Part shown: positions 37,228-49,766 of the stretch, in pieces
How the letters are laid out: every line of letters begins with the position of its first letter
How positions within the stretch are numbered: position 1 is the stretch's first letter
Source of the DNA: Lichenostomus cassidix
Lineage: Eukaryota; Chordata; Aves; Passeriformes; Meliphagidae
DNA length: 64,000 nt
NCBI GenBank assembly: GCA_008360975.2
Contig: CM039183.1
Coordinates: 9,451,762 to 9,515,761 of the forward strand
Direction: 5' to 3'
Program-made: the position numbers and the translations under genes
The notes under the pieces: generated by a model
Told to the model about the DNA's origin: nothing
The model's database searches: none
Seen by the model: only the letters and a program-made list of their open reading frames with translations

Positions 37228-37350
37228 CTGGAACTGATCAGATGCACATGTGTTCATCTCTGGTGATACAGGAGGTGTCTGTCCTATTGAAGCTATTTTT
37301 TCTGCTGCAGATATTGGTTTCAAAGGTTCCTTGGTAGGTTCTAACATACC
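37228..37350 (-). CDS. AFTPH: AFTPH exon 6
   Basis: Exon of 123 nt encoding residues 699-739, phase 0 on both sides. It contains LEPTKEPLKPISAAEKIASI and ends in MNTCASDQFQ, both near-identical to the mammalian protein. The acceptor TTGTTTATTCAG/G and donor CCAG/GTAAAA are good. The exon is symmetric, so skipping would be frame-neutral. Confidence 0.94.
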
Positions 37351-38902
37351 CTGAATAAACAAACAAATAAATAAATTATCTATATTTTAAAAAACCCACT
37401 TGCACACACAGACACGTGTTTATAGACATTTCAAGAACTGCAGATGCCAAAAACTAGAACACACTACTAGGTAGTACTACCCTCAACTATGGGCTTGAGG
37501 CTAACCATGTTATTTCTGGGACACTTTCACTGAGAGGGGAGGAGTACATGAAGCAGGAGAAAATCATCCTGGGTCCTTAGGCCAGGAAAGAAGAAACATT
37601 TTAGAGCCAGTAACAGAAACCTAAGTGTTGAGTGGGAGCTTGCTTTCAACTTTCAGTAATGTAATTTAAGCTGGAGAAAACAGTTACTTGATAAGGTGAT
37701 GTCTTCTCCTCCCAATTGTGTGTGGATTATTCCAGAAATATCAAATGACCCATCACAAAAGCACATGTGCATTCATTCCATTTCAACAATTAAGTAATCC
37801 AGAAGAAACAAATCAAATTATCAGTTTTCAGAAGGATACCAAGAACAATAATTACTGACATGGAAATAAATACATTAAGAAGCATTAAGAAAATAATTAA
37901 ACTCACATTTTTAATTCTAAACAAACATTTCAAAGATAGATAGTATTATGAAAAATGTCTAAAACGTGATCTTGAAGAAAACTGAGGGTGAGAAGATCTA
38001 TAGAAAGCCCAAACTTTGCACTGAGACATGCCAACCACCCAAGAACAATGAGAAATGCCCAAATAAAAGCACGGGATTTGCAACTGGAGCATTTTAAACC
38101 ATTTTCAGGCAGTCACTTGCCAAGATCAGCTGTCCTACAAATGTTTCTACACCGTATTAGGGAAACTTTGAATTTACCTACCAGTCAAATCAATTATTTT
38201 GGACAGCAGAGAAACACAGGAAGCAACGTGGCAACAGAAAGCAACAAGCCACTTTACTGCTACCATTGCTGCTATCCAGCTTATTGTGTGCAAAAGTATA
38301 TAAAAAAAACAGAAGATAATTAATCAGCAACAACAATCTGTTGCAAAAAATAACTGCATGTGTTGCAAACATAGTCTTGCTCACAAACAGGAAGGAAACA
38401 GCAATTGCTCTGAGATATTTCAACTATCTATTAGAGTACCATGTTTACATCCAAAGAAATACAGGAGCTGACCTCCATCTCAGAAAACTGTAGCAGTCAC
38501 TCTGCAAAATTAACCTACGAAATGAAATCAGCGTAATATAAACCAAAGAAAACTGTCTTTTTAATATTCCATTTGTGAATCACATAAAAATGTAGGTTTC
38601 TACATGGGTATACATATACGTGCAAGATTTTTGAGAAAAAATAAAAGAACATTTATTCTGCTCAGATGAGCAAAAATCACAAATCTTATCCTCTCACTGC
38701 CTTTTCTAAATACTTCTTTCTCTTAAAATCAAGTATCTACTTGCCCACATAATGAAAATTCTTTATTTGGTAATTCTTTTCTAGCCTTTCTACTGATGCC
38801 TAAGCCATAACTGCACACTTGGTCTTTAATGTAATTTAATATATTTCATTATACAATGGTTTTGGAACTATAACAAAAAAAATAATACTAAAAAAAGCTT
38901 AC
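37351..38902 (-). other. AFTPH: AFTPH intron 5
   Basis: Intron of 1552 bp, phase 0, with donor CTG/GTAAGC and acceptor TTATTCAG/G. It contains a 111-codon plus-strand open frame that has no recognisable similarity and no splice or Kozak support; it is judged to be chance. Confidence 0.9.
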
Positions 38903-38959
38903 CAGTCCTGCTGCATACATGGGTACTATAACTGGCTGCTTCTTGTTGCCTGTAAAGAG
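38903..38959 (-). CDS. AFTPH: AFTPH exon 5
   Basis: Exon of 57 nt encoding residues 680-698 (LFTGNKKQPVIVPMYAAGL), phase 0 on both sides and identical to the mammalian sequence as remembered. The acceptor is TTTTATCAG/C and the donor CTG/GTAAGC. It is too short to show as an open frame of its own. Confidence 0.94.
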
Positions 38960-39272
38960 CTGATAAAACAACAAAAAAGAATTTACTTAAGAGTTTCTGT
39001 ATCAGTGATGGAAATGTTTTTCAATGCTAACTTCCATAAGGTTAGTATCACAGAATAAATACTATGTTAATTATAACAAAATGGTTAAAAAATGAATGGA
39101 ACTTTTAATATTAATAGGGCATATAAAAGGTTGCCAGGTGGTCTGTCATGAACAGCCATGTTCTGTGCAGCTATGCAATTAGGAGACAGGCATTCACACA
39201 AAACACTTCCACCTGACTCTACATTCAAGGCAGCTTCATTATTTAGAAAGCCAGTTTTACTGACAGACTCAC
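38960..39272 (-). other. AFTPH: AFTPH intron 4
   Basis: A compact intron of 313 bp, phase 0, with a consensus donor ATT/GTGAGT and acceptor TTTATCAG/C. No further content was recognised. Confidence 0.92.
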
Positions 39273-39399
39273 AATATTTCTTGTGTCGATTCCCAAGGAG
39301 CACAAAAGCTTTTTGTTGCTGTGGGAGCCACCCCACTGGTATCTCAGTCCATATGCTTCATGGATGTCCTGCAGCTCTGTCCACACGTCCATCAGTTCC
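39273..39399 (-). CDS. AFTPH: AFTPH exon 4
   Basis: Exon of 127 nt. It completes Gly637 and encodes residues 638-679. It begins ELMDVWTELQDIHEAYGLRY and contains WGGSHSNKKLL, the best-conserved internal block of aftiphilin, then SLGIDTRNI. The acceptor is GGTTGTGCAG/G and the donor ATT/GTGAGT. Entry phase is 2 and exit phase 0. Confidence 0.96.
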
Positions 39400-39906
39400 C
39401 TGCACAACCCATCATAAATCAAGTCATCATTCAGAAAAACAGCCCAGCAGCCTTGAATCGTTATTCTGTTTTTTAATGCAAGTGACTTATTATACATTCC
39501 AATTAAGCTTATGCCCAAGCACAATACCCAGGGGAACTAAAACTGCACAGTGTTCTCAGAACAATTATAGTTCAGACTTCTTACTGGAAAATGATGTCCA
39601 CGGCAGACAGGACAAAGCCTGCTTAGACTTCATCATCACATGAATAAATATAATAATTTATAGTGAGTGTAACTAATAAGACGTATTCTGCTTAATTCAG
39701 AGACATCACTGAAAAGAAGATGATAGGCTGCTGAGTTGCTAAGTGAAGTACTCCTGGCATATGTAGTCACTGAAAACAAGCATTCTGCTAGATAGCTAAT
39801 TTTCATTCGACAGCTTCTCAAAATGCTTGAAGCAAACACCTCATTCTGAATTACTGCTCTATGTGGTTCAAGTTCATTTTAAGTTTGTTGCATTGTGGCT
39901 TCTTAC
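39400..39906 (-). other. AFTPH: AFTPH intron 3
   Basis: Intron of 507 bp, phase 2, with donor CTGG/GTAAGA and acceptor TTGTGCAG/G. A plus-strand open frame across this region is the complement of exon 4 and flanking intron. Confidence 0.92.
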
Positions 39907-40058
39907 CCAGCACTTGCTAAGGTCTCCTCAGTTGTTATCTGCTTTTCACCTGCTTCCAACAAATGATTCAAGGAATTTATTTCTTCTTCAATTTCAACAA
40001 CAGGCATGTAAGGAAAACAGACTTCAAATATTCGTTCCAGACGACTTAGCAATGTTGT
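39907..40058 (-). CDS. AFTPH: AFTPH exon 3
   Basis: Exon of 152 nt encoding residues 587-636 and two bases of Gly637. It begins TTLLSRLERIFEVCFP, corresponding to the TALLNRLERIFEACFP block of mammals, followed by a glutamate-rich helix-like segment (EIEEEINSLNHLLEAGEK). The acceptor is TTTTTGGTACAG/A and the donor CTGG/GTAAGA. Confidence 0.95.
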
Positions 40059-43000
40059 CTGTACCAAAAAGAAAATATTTATGTCAAGTTTTGCTAACTG
40101 CTTTAAAGATAAGTCCATTATTATAGCAATAATAACAACTTATAGCTAATAAAAGGTTTCACTTACCACAAAATATTAATTGTCAGAGGACCATAAGACT
40201 TTTAAAACAATCAATACAGGCTTCTAGCTACTAAGAAACAGTAAGGACCTTGCCCTCTGCAAGGTGAGCTCTTACAGAAGAGTCCAAAGTCACTCTGTTA
40301 CAAATTAGTAGAAAATGTATACAACAAGATTTATGCTATATAAGGATAATGTCTCAGCAATATAAACAGCATACATTGGGACTAATGGTTTCCAGACATT
40401 TTAATTCCACAACATGCACTGGGCCTTGGCAGATGGATCTAACAGGAAAAACAAAACAAAAATCAAACAACCTCCTGTCCCCACAAAAACAACAAAACAA
40501 TTCTCCCCATATTTTTTGGACAAGCATAGTATGCTTTCTTCTTTTCAAGTTCTCCACTTATATTCCTCTTATCTCTGATGTATTTGCATATAGACAGGAT
40601 TTCAACTTCTTGTACCTCAATTAACTGGTCTCGGACATCAGACATACCATTGATATGGAATATATTTTCTCCTCCACTTCAACCCATTAAAAACAGGTAG
40701 CCATCAAGCTTTTAATATTTATTAAAATACCAATTGCAAGGTAGGCTCATAAGAATTAAATTAAAGCCTTTTTTAATATACTCATTTTTGCCTGAAACAC
40801 CCCAATCTCTTTTCTTGCTAAGGAAAGAAGCCTGGCAAGAAGTGCAGCATTTATCTTTCTGTTTCAGTGTTCCTCAACAACCACTTTCCCAGTGCTCTGC
40901 TGCAACACACACAGGGCAGCGTCCAGCACCTCCCACACCTGCTTTTCTGCTGGGGAAATGGGAAAGAAACAGAGTAGGTGGAAATCCCAGGAGCATCCCA
41001 CAGTGTGTGTTGTTTTAGCTGCGCCAGCAGAGCCCTCCTGTGGAGATGCAGCATATTCCAGCAACAATGTTGGTGTTACACACATAAGCCTCAAAACAGA
41101 GGATTTTTGTTACAACTGAGATGATTTGAAGTTCAGAAAAGCAAGGCTGTAGGAGGAAGTTACCTATTTTAGTTAGGCCAATCGATACAACTGGGAGGAA
41201 CCTTTATGCAGCAAAATATCTGCTTCACAATTCCCAGAGTTATCTACCACATTTCTCACTTGAGTTTTTAGCTGAAAATTTGCCTTGTCTCTTGTCCCAA
41301 TTAAGCAACTCACTGACCATGATAATCAGCAAACATAAAAGAGGTAAACTGAAACACCAGATTATCAGAATATCTGGATTCCGTATTAGAGTTGGGATGA
41401 TGTGTCAGGAACTGGGAACAGAATCTGTCCAGATTATTCTCCCTATTCAGCCACTAACTGCAAAAAGCAGGAAAATGAATTGGCTTAGAGCATCAGCTCT
41501 TCAGTTATACTACCTGTGAAAGAAATGCCTTGACAGGGACAGCCACCAGGTACAGTATTTGCAAAGTATAATGTCAAAATGTGCAAAGATCTGAATTCAT
41601 AGCTTACCCGACTCACCCTTTTTTTTTTTCTTCTCCATTACCTCACTGGTAAATTCTGACCATGAGCCATGTTCTACAGTAAATAATTTTCCTTTTAATT
41701 ATCTCTTAATGCTCAGTCATTCTGGCCATACACTAAGTTACAATACTTACAGGCTGTTTTGTGCTTGTTGACCAAAACTAAGATGCTAACTTACATTTTT
41801 AGGAAGTGTAACAAAACAGTATTCCAGATTCTAGACTAATGCTTTAGCACCCAAAAGCATACTCTACTTCAATTTTAGACCTTAACTTTACCTACAATAT
41901 ATCACTTGCCCTTATCTTACATCAACAGGTGATGCTTGCTTCATTTTTGTAATACAGCAAGAGTACATATTCCCAGTGAAAAGAAAGAGGCAGATGAAAG
42001 GCACTGGATCATGGAAATAGCAAGGCATCACATTTCTTGAAAAGGATCAACATTAGAGAACATGCTACTGACTAAAAATATGCTTGCTTAGGTAATGAAA
42101 GAATTAACAGAATGTCTCTAAGAACCAAGCAGCATCTCAGTCAGTGTCACATTTCAAATCTGAGCTTAAGAATTATGCTAAAATTTCAGGAACAGTTTAA
42201 CTATAGCATTATTTACACTTCCTGTCATCTTTTCTAAATCTCCAGCAATGCTTAGCCCTTATTTCAATACGACAAAGAAGGGTTTCCATAGCAAAGCAGA
42301 GTAATTAATTCTGTGTGTGCAAATGGACAAAGGGATGAGTGCACAAACACACATCTCTGGGCAGTGGCAATGGAAGCAGCTGAACTTGTTCTTTTAATTA
42401 GTGATGAAATCCTGTGGTCACAGCTTCCAGGTATAAAAGGCATTACCAAGATTTTACAGTTGGTGTAAATGCCCACCTCCTACAAACCTTAATCTACTGT
42501 TGCATACATCAGACTGTAAGAAAAAATTCCTGTGTATGACAGAAGTAATGTCATATCTGCCTTTCAGAAAAAAAAGAAAATATGGCAGAAAAATATTTTT
42601 ATCCACTTTTCATGTCACTAAAAGCATTTGATACCTGAGTGTTCTCCATGGCCATTGGAGAAGAACAATCCTTGAAGGCACTTACAGAAGATGTGAAAAG
42701 GTTACAGCTGCCATTAAACATTAACTGTGATTCTGTGGAGACAAATTCAAAGCCCCGTAGTTTCTGTGAATGCATAAAAGTTTTTGGTACACACTTAAAA
42801 TATGTGGTAATCACCACCAGAACCAAACAAAATATCACAGATGTAATAGACTTTCAAACAAGAATAACCACAGGATTAGAATTTATCTCCTTGGCAATTA
42901 TTTAGGGGGCAAGACCCATCCCTCAGAGCAGAAAGCCTAAAGTACTTGGTTTACAGAATGTTTTCCTCTTCTTCACCACCACAAGGCCATAGAATCAATG

Positions 43001-46000
43001 AACTCCTTTAACACAGCAATTCTTCACTGACCACCCAGCACAGCAAATCCTCCCCAGGTGCTCCCACATGAACCCAATAGTGACAGGTCACTGCCTTTCT
43101 TCAGAGCTATGAAATGAGGAGATAAAGCTTCTCATAAAGACAACATACTTGAGCCTTACTACAGAAACAGTGGGAGCAAATGGCAGTTTTCACCACATGA
43201 CTGCTGCAATGCTTCTCTGGGTGAAGTTTTGGGGAACTCTGTGTGGAAGAGTGGGAAAAAAACCAGTCTTGCTTCTCTCCATGGTTCTAATCAATTACAC
43301 ATGGACTGGGGAGCAGACAGAAGAGCTCATCCAGTGAACTCCCTCCCCTTCAAAGTGGAGTGGCTCTTTGTCCTTCCATCCTGTCCCCTTTCCACTGGAG
43401 GGCACAGCCCCATTTTTTCCCTCAAGCCTTTATTTTCCCTTAGGAGATCCCTTACATCCCACAGCACCTCTGCTCTGGCAGCCTCCAGAAGTGCTCTAAG
43501 AAGGGGAGAGTCAAAAACAGAGCATCCCTTCAGCCCTCCTTATCCTGCTGCCAGGAAGAGGCCACAGAGGAAGCAACACAAGCTCTGGGCTGTTTGCAGC
43601 TACCAAACACAAAAATGGAAGACCTAAGAATAAATAAAACCAGTGTAATAGCTGAATTGTTAAGCATGTTTAGATATTCAAGTTTATGTGAAATGCAATA
43701 AAAGAAAAAACATATTAAAGGAGATGGAAATGAGCCTATGAAAGATCCAAGATGCTAAACATATAATTTAGGAAAGGAATAAAGTCCATATGGACATGAT
43801 TGGCTTCTAGTTAGAACTCAGAAGCTGAGTGAAAGCTCTCAAAAAATGACAGAACAAAGCTCAGGAGCCAAGAAAAGAAAATGATTAACCACTGAGATTT
43901 TCTTTAACTTAAATCATGAACTCACTGTTCTGCAGAGTGCCTAGCACAGCTTTTTTATGATTATTTTAGTAAAATAAAATAGAGGTTAAATGAGAAACTC
44001 CCTTTGCTGGGTTTTTCAACAAGCAAACCACATTTTCCAGCAACACATTTGCCTGTGAAGAGCTAAGTTGCCATTTACTCCTCTACCTTTACCATGGGTG
44101 TGTTTGGGGTTTGGTTGGTTTTATTGGTGTTCTTGGGATTTTTTTTTGGGGTGTGGGTATAGGGATTTTTTAAAAGCTAAATTAGATGACCATACAGATA
44201 ACACAAGGGAGCTGAAGAACCAATTTCAATGGATGCAACTCACCATGGGGAACACACCAATCAACCTCAGTGGGTCGCAACATTTTCTGGATTCAAGCAT
44301 TAAACAAAGCTAAACAGTTAACTAAAAGCACACAAGCAAACAAATCACGAAGTTCTTAGTTAAACTGGGACAGTTTTTTCTTTGAAAGAGTTTATGGACT
44401 GTTTAAAATATGAAACCATTTCTCTTTCACATAACAACAGTTTGTTTCTTTGTCTCAAGTGCAGGCTCTGCCTAGCAAAGAGAATACCTCCTCAGAAGCA
44501 ATGGGAGAACAGCTGCAGGCACAAAAAACTCCTAAGTAAAGACTACAAGGAAAGCTTACAAAGAATACTAGTTCAACTTCTTGTGTTTCAAACGGGATGG
44601 CTTTTCTCCACCCCACTTGAAAAGCAGGTAAATACAAGGTAGTGCCATAAATTTCTTAGACGTGAAAAATCGAACTGAAAGATGTATTTTTATTAACACA
44701 GGAAATTTATAATGAAAACACTTGTCCTAAACTGAGATTTGCAAGCCAGGAAGATGCCACAAGAGCTAAAAAAACCCTTCACCAACATAAAATAGGGATT
44801 CAGATTTTTTACAATAATTTAAAGTATTAAGGAAGGCGATGTTAGTCCTAAATATCCCAAGCCCATTTTCAAAGAGTAACTATAAAAGTTTTGAGCTCAG
44901 CTGCAAAGAAAATCTGAAAATGTAGTGGCTTGAGGGAAAAAAAAAAAGGCTAAGACTTCTCTGTTCTTTTTATTGCTTGATCTGAGAGAGTTATAAACTG
45001 CAGAGAAGTTCAGGCTACAAATGTGAAGCTATCTCTCTCCTTCCTGCTGGAAGTGTCACCACTTATTCTCCCTCAGCTGAAGAATGCATCAACTATTGCA
45101 CCTTCCCCCCAGGCAAAGTTTAACAGTTATTTATTGTGACTACATAAAACTCACTGACCATTTCAGTTTGTCACGTTGTCATTATCTACTGGTGTTGTAC
45201 TAACTTTTCAGGGAGGTTCTGAGAGGAAGTACAGCAGATGACACTTAGGTGTACAAAATGGGAAACAATTTTGTCCTGTGACATATAAATACTAATGCTG
45301 AAACAATCCCCTCTCAAACTATTTTTTGTAAGATTCCCCTCAGCCAGTCTGTTCTGAAAAACAGCAATTATGGGCTACTTTTAATAATCTGATTTTTACT
45401 GTTATTCAGATGCAAATACTTAAGAATTGTGCTATGTATTTAAAACCCCTCAACCTTTCCATAAAGATATATTTACCCTGCAAATTGTTACCCAACTGCC
45501 TGAACATAATTTAGCCAATACTGTTTTAATTTACCTTAGTGAACTGGGAGGCTGAAGTCTTTATGGTCGTAAGTACTTTTTTCCTAAAGGATGATCATGG
45601 CCCAAGACAAGCACACTCCAAATGACAGCAATGATCCAGGGTTTTCTTTGTCTTGGTGCATATTCGTGGCTTAGTAACTGCATCGCCCACACTGATTAAT
45701 CTGAAGAGGCAGAGCCTGCAAGCACAGGCTCTCTAGTAAGTGGAGAGCCTTAAAACCCACTTGGAGGACTGTTCACATTTTCCTTCAACCCTTTCCAGCA
45801 TTTGTTAACCCTCAGCTGAATCAAGTAAGATTTGGCCTTCCAACCAAACCCTTCTTTAGCTCCTCTTCCTCTGGAGATGCCCGTGCTCCTTGCACACAGG
45901 CAGGCACAGCCGTATTGCCCACCCACGATTACCATGGATTATTACTGCTCCTGTGCTTCACTGCTGAATCCTATATATATATATATTCTTAAGGCAGCAG

Positions 46001-49000
46001 AGTAACCCCCTCAGCTGACTAATGTTCAGCTCTATCTCATAGAAAATGCTGTGCTGCAAGCCTTGTATTCCTGATAAACATAACCTGGTAGTGTGCAACG
46101 TGCTCACATAAAAGGGATTAATGCACGTGCAGGTTTGCTCAAGACTTGTTGGATCAACCAGTTCACCCACAACTACACCCTAAATTGCTAATGAACACAA
46201 ATGCACAACTGTATCTAATGCAAATTGCAGCCACAGTGACACCAAGCATTACATACTTTCAGCTGAAGACAGAAATTAAATGGATTAAGGTATATGTAGT
46301 ATTAACACAGGTTCAAATAGTAGTCTGTGCATCTGTGTCCATCAGCCTTGGACACTGGAACCTTTTCTAAGGGGTTAGAAACTCTTTCAGTAGGTTTAAC
46401 AGAATACCACAAACCATGTCCTTTCTCCTCTCCCCTCTACACAGAACTATCAAATAGAAGAGGTCAGTATGTTACAAATCCTACACTGCAAATTGTGTGC
46501 AGAATTCAGAGAGCCTGAGACCAAAGCCAAGGAAAAAAAGACCATGATCTTTTTGCCACTACATGTCACTATATCAGGTCATTTTTGTGAACTCCCCTCC
46601 CCTTAGTTTCATCCTTTATATTCTATATTTTCTAATAAAGGCTGGATTAAACAGTTGAATTGAACCAAAATCTATTTTTTAATTAAAGATTATACCAAAT
46701 CTACAATCTTTAAACAGTGTGCCCAACACACATTGTACAATCAAGACTCCATTCAGAAAGCATGAAATTTTACTGCCATCTCCACATCCAGAGCATACAA
46801 ACTAAGAAACAGAAAGGAAAATACACAGAGACCTTTTCAAAGGAAACTTGAGCTACTGATAAATAACTTTGCTTTCATGCTGCATTCTGATAGATGCAAA
46901 TTGCTGTATACATCATTTCCACGTTTAAACAGCAATGCTGCTGGCTAAGTATCCTTTTCAATTTTCTGCTTTTCTAAAGAATTCCTTTAGGATCATTTTG
47001 TTTATAAACCATTCAGGATTATTTCACTACAACATTACAGTTACTCTTCCAGCCTCACCATCACTGATCAAGTGTATTCAATATCTTGTAAATGATCCAG
47101 TTCACCTTTAGCCTAAGCTGAGATCTCAATTTTCCTATCTATCTCAAGTGTCTAACACATGCAGTATTTCTCCCTTGCACACAGCCTGCTCCCTTTAGGT
47201 TGCTACAGCAAGTGTTTTTTAGATCTGCCAGCAATACATTGATGCAAGTGATCCCCTGCTCCCTATCCTTCTTCAGGCAGGGTAATAAAAAACTTTGTTC
47301 CCTTCCCTCTCACCAGATTTATCTTGCCTGCAAGTGTTTCTGCTTTTGTATCAAACAGCTGCAGAACTCAAGTCTAATACATGGCAAACAGAAGACTAGC
47401 AACCGCTTTAAAATTTTGTGTTTTGACCTCAGTGACATACTGTTAAATGACAGCAAGGAAGCTGATCAAAATCTGAGTTTAATTTTACTAAGATTCTGCA
47501 CTCAGTACTGGGACTGTCTGCTGGCTCATGTTGACTCATTAGTTAATCTCCATTTCTAAATGCAATTTAGCAAACTGTGGCTCAATGGAGTATAAACAGA
47601 ATTACTATTTAATCCCAAAACAAGTTTTTTTTTAATATAAGAAAGTTTTAATATATCTCCCAAAACTTAAAACACTTACAAAATAACTACTGTTTTAAGA
47701 GTTAACTGAAAAAAAATGTAGCAATTGACATTGCAAGGCCAAGGAAACTATTGCAACAGAACACACATCCAGCTCAACTTCCTCTCCAGTTTATTTGTGT
47801 AAAACACTCTCTCAGTTGTACTTCCTCACTGGCAGAGGAGGAAGAATATCACTTTAGATCCTAACAGCCACAACTGACTGTAGCATAAACAGAAGGAATG
47901 AAAAACACTGAAGTCTTAAAATTCGCTTTACAATCTAATCAAACTACTGTATGATTGCATGGCAGACCTTGACTACAGAACTTCCAATTTAACTTGACTT
48001 TTATCATTTGTTAAAGGCAGACATGTGGAGGGAAAAGTTAATTACAGAGCCTCTAAAGGCTCTGTTTCTATAAGCATCTACATTCAGAAGTGTTTTCCAT
48101 TGAAACCCCATCATAAAATTACAGAAAATTTTAAGTGAAGATAAATGTTTGAAACCTTCAGACTATCCCTTAATATTAATTAATTACTAGAATAAAAGGG
48201 ATGATTTACTAAAATAATCTTCCCACTCTATTTCTTTCTCAGATTCTGGACAGTCTTTCAAGTGGCAAGAGAAACAACTGAGATTAATTGCACCAATGAC
48301 CTTAGTACTCCCCAATTTTATGTGTGAATAGGTAACAATAAATTCGTGTTTTCAACTTCAGAAATGGACCAACACTTTCAGGTGATAAGCAAGGTTTTGC
48401 ACAGATACAAAAATCTGCCTGCAGGTTCACTTGGGAGACTTTTTTTTGGCTTGTGAAATCACTTGGAGGTTTGGAGATTTAGCCACTGCATGGAACAGCA
48501 AGCAGGAAGAATAAGGACCTGAGGCTCACAGCTTTTAACGTGACAAGAAATCAGGGCTAAGTCCCAAAAGCTCCATTCCATTTGCTGATGCTGGCAGAGC
48601 TCCAGCTGGCACAACCTTCTGAAAAGCCATTTCACCTGTCACTGGTAGGAAATGGGAAGAGGCAGGGCTGTCACCAAGCAAGGTCCTGAAAGAAAGGACT
48701 TACCTCATTTCCTTTTATTGCCAGAGGAGATCCAAACCTTTCAGACACATATTACCACTAACACCCTTTATTGCTGGTGTTGCTGCACACTTCAAAAAGA
48801 CATGGAGTACTCTAAACTACTCATATGGAATGACATGAATGAAAAGAAGCTTTGAAGCAAATTCTGAACTGAAATAATTGTTCTGAATTTTGTAAAAGTA
48901 ATACTAAATGCTTAGTAAAAAAAAGTCTACGTATGAACAGCCACAGATCTCAAAATTACTTAAAAAGACTTAGGAAGTAACTAATCAGGAATTAATAAAT

Positions 49001-49766
49001 ACTTAGCAACTGAAGTAGAAAACACAGGAGGGGTGGTGAGAAATAAATCTATTTACTTCCACCCTCCTGGAAGCTTCTAATTAGAAGTAACAGCAGCTTT
49101 ACCACATCACCAGGACTAGACTTGTGATGTTGCTATAATGTGCAGCTTCCCACAATTAATGCCTAACAGAGACTTATTTTTAAAGAGTTAACTTCCCATG
49201 AGTTTGAAAACCTGAGACAGAACTCCCCAGGTTGTGTTTTATCACGGTCTCTGCTCTAAGGAATTAGTGCAGCTATTTACAAATCAAGTCATCATTTTTT
49301 ATCAGATTTTGAAAACGGGATACAGAATGGTGATGGAAAATTTTGGGAACCAGTAATCCCAGCTTCCAGTCACACCACTATTTTACAAAAAGGCAACAGA
49401 GTGCCTCCCCAGAAGGCAGTAAACAATTAAGCAAAAGGAAAACCTACCACAGGCTCTGAAATGTTCATGCTGGCCTATTCCTTTGATCAATTTATGTAAA
49501 GGAGCACATGTAATCATCAAAACAAATGCATATGAGTTCTAGCACACCCTGCTCGTTTGTCTGCAGGAGTAACAGTGCTGCAAAGGCCTGCAGGATCCAA
49601 ACACAGCATAATGTTCCACATCAGCTCGTCTCACATACCACATTAGATCTCTCCGAAAAGGCAAACAAGGACTATTCAAATATTTGTTGTATGCAGAAGC
49701 AGGAACAAGGAAGAACTGTATGAATAAGGGCAGAACAAGACTGAAGAAAACCAAGCAAACCCTTAC
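40059..49766 (-). other. AFTPH: AFTPH intron 2
   Basis: The largest intron, 9708 bp, phase 0, with donor CAG/GTAAGG and acceptor GGTACAG/A. It is AT-rich with a (TA)n tract at 45971-45987. No transposon or coding exon was recognised. Short open frames inside do not resemble known proteins. Confidence 0.88.
45971..45987. repeat. (TA)n microsatellite, short
   Basis: About eight TA units in AFTPH intron 2. Confidence 0.8.

Noticed and set aside
37988..38323. Plus-strand 111-codon open frame in AFTPH intron 5
   Set aside because: It is a chance frame in intron DNA, antisense to AFTPH, with no recognisable similarity.
49539..49766. Continuation of the exon 2 frame for 75 codons past the donor, with a hydrophobic membrane-like stretch
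   Set aside because: The donor CAG/GTAAGG is strong, exon 3 joins in phase and matches vertebrate aftiphilin, and no polyadenylation signal follows closely on the minus strand. The tail is intron read by chance.
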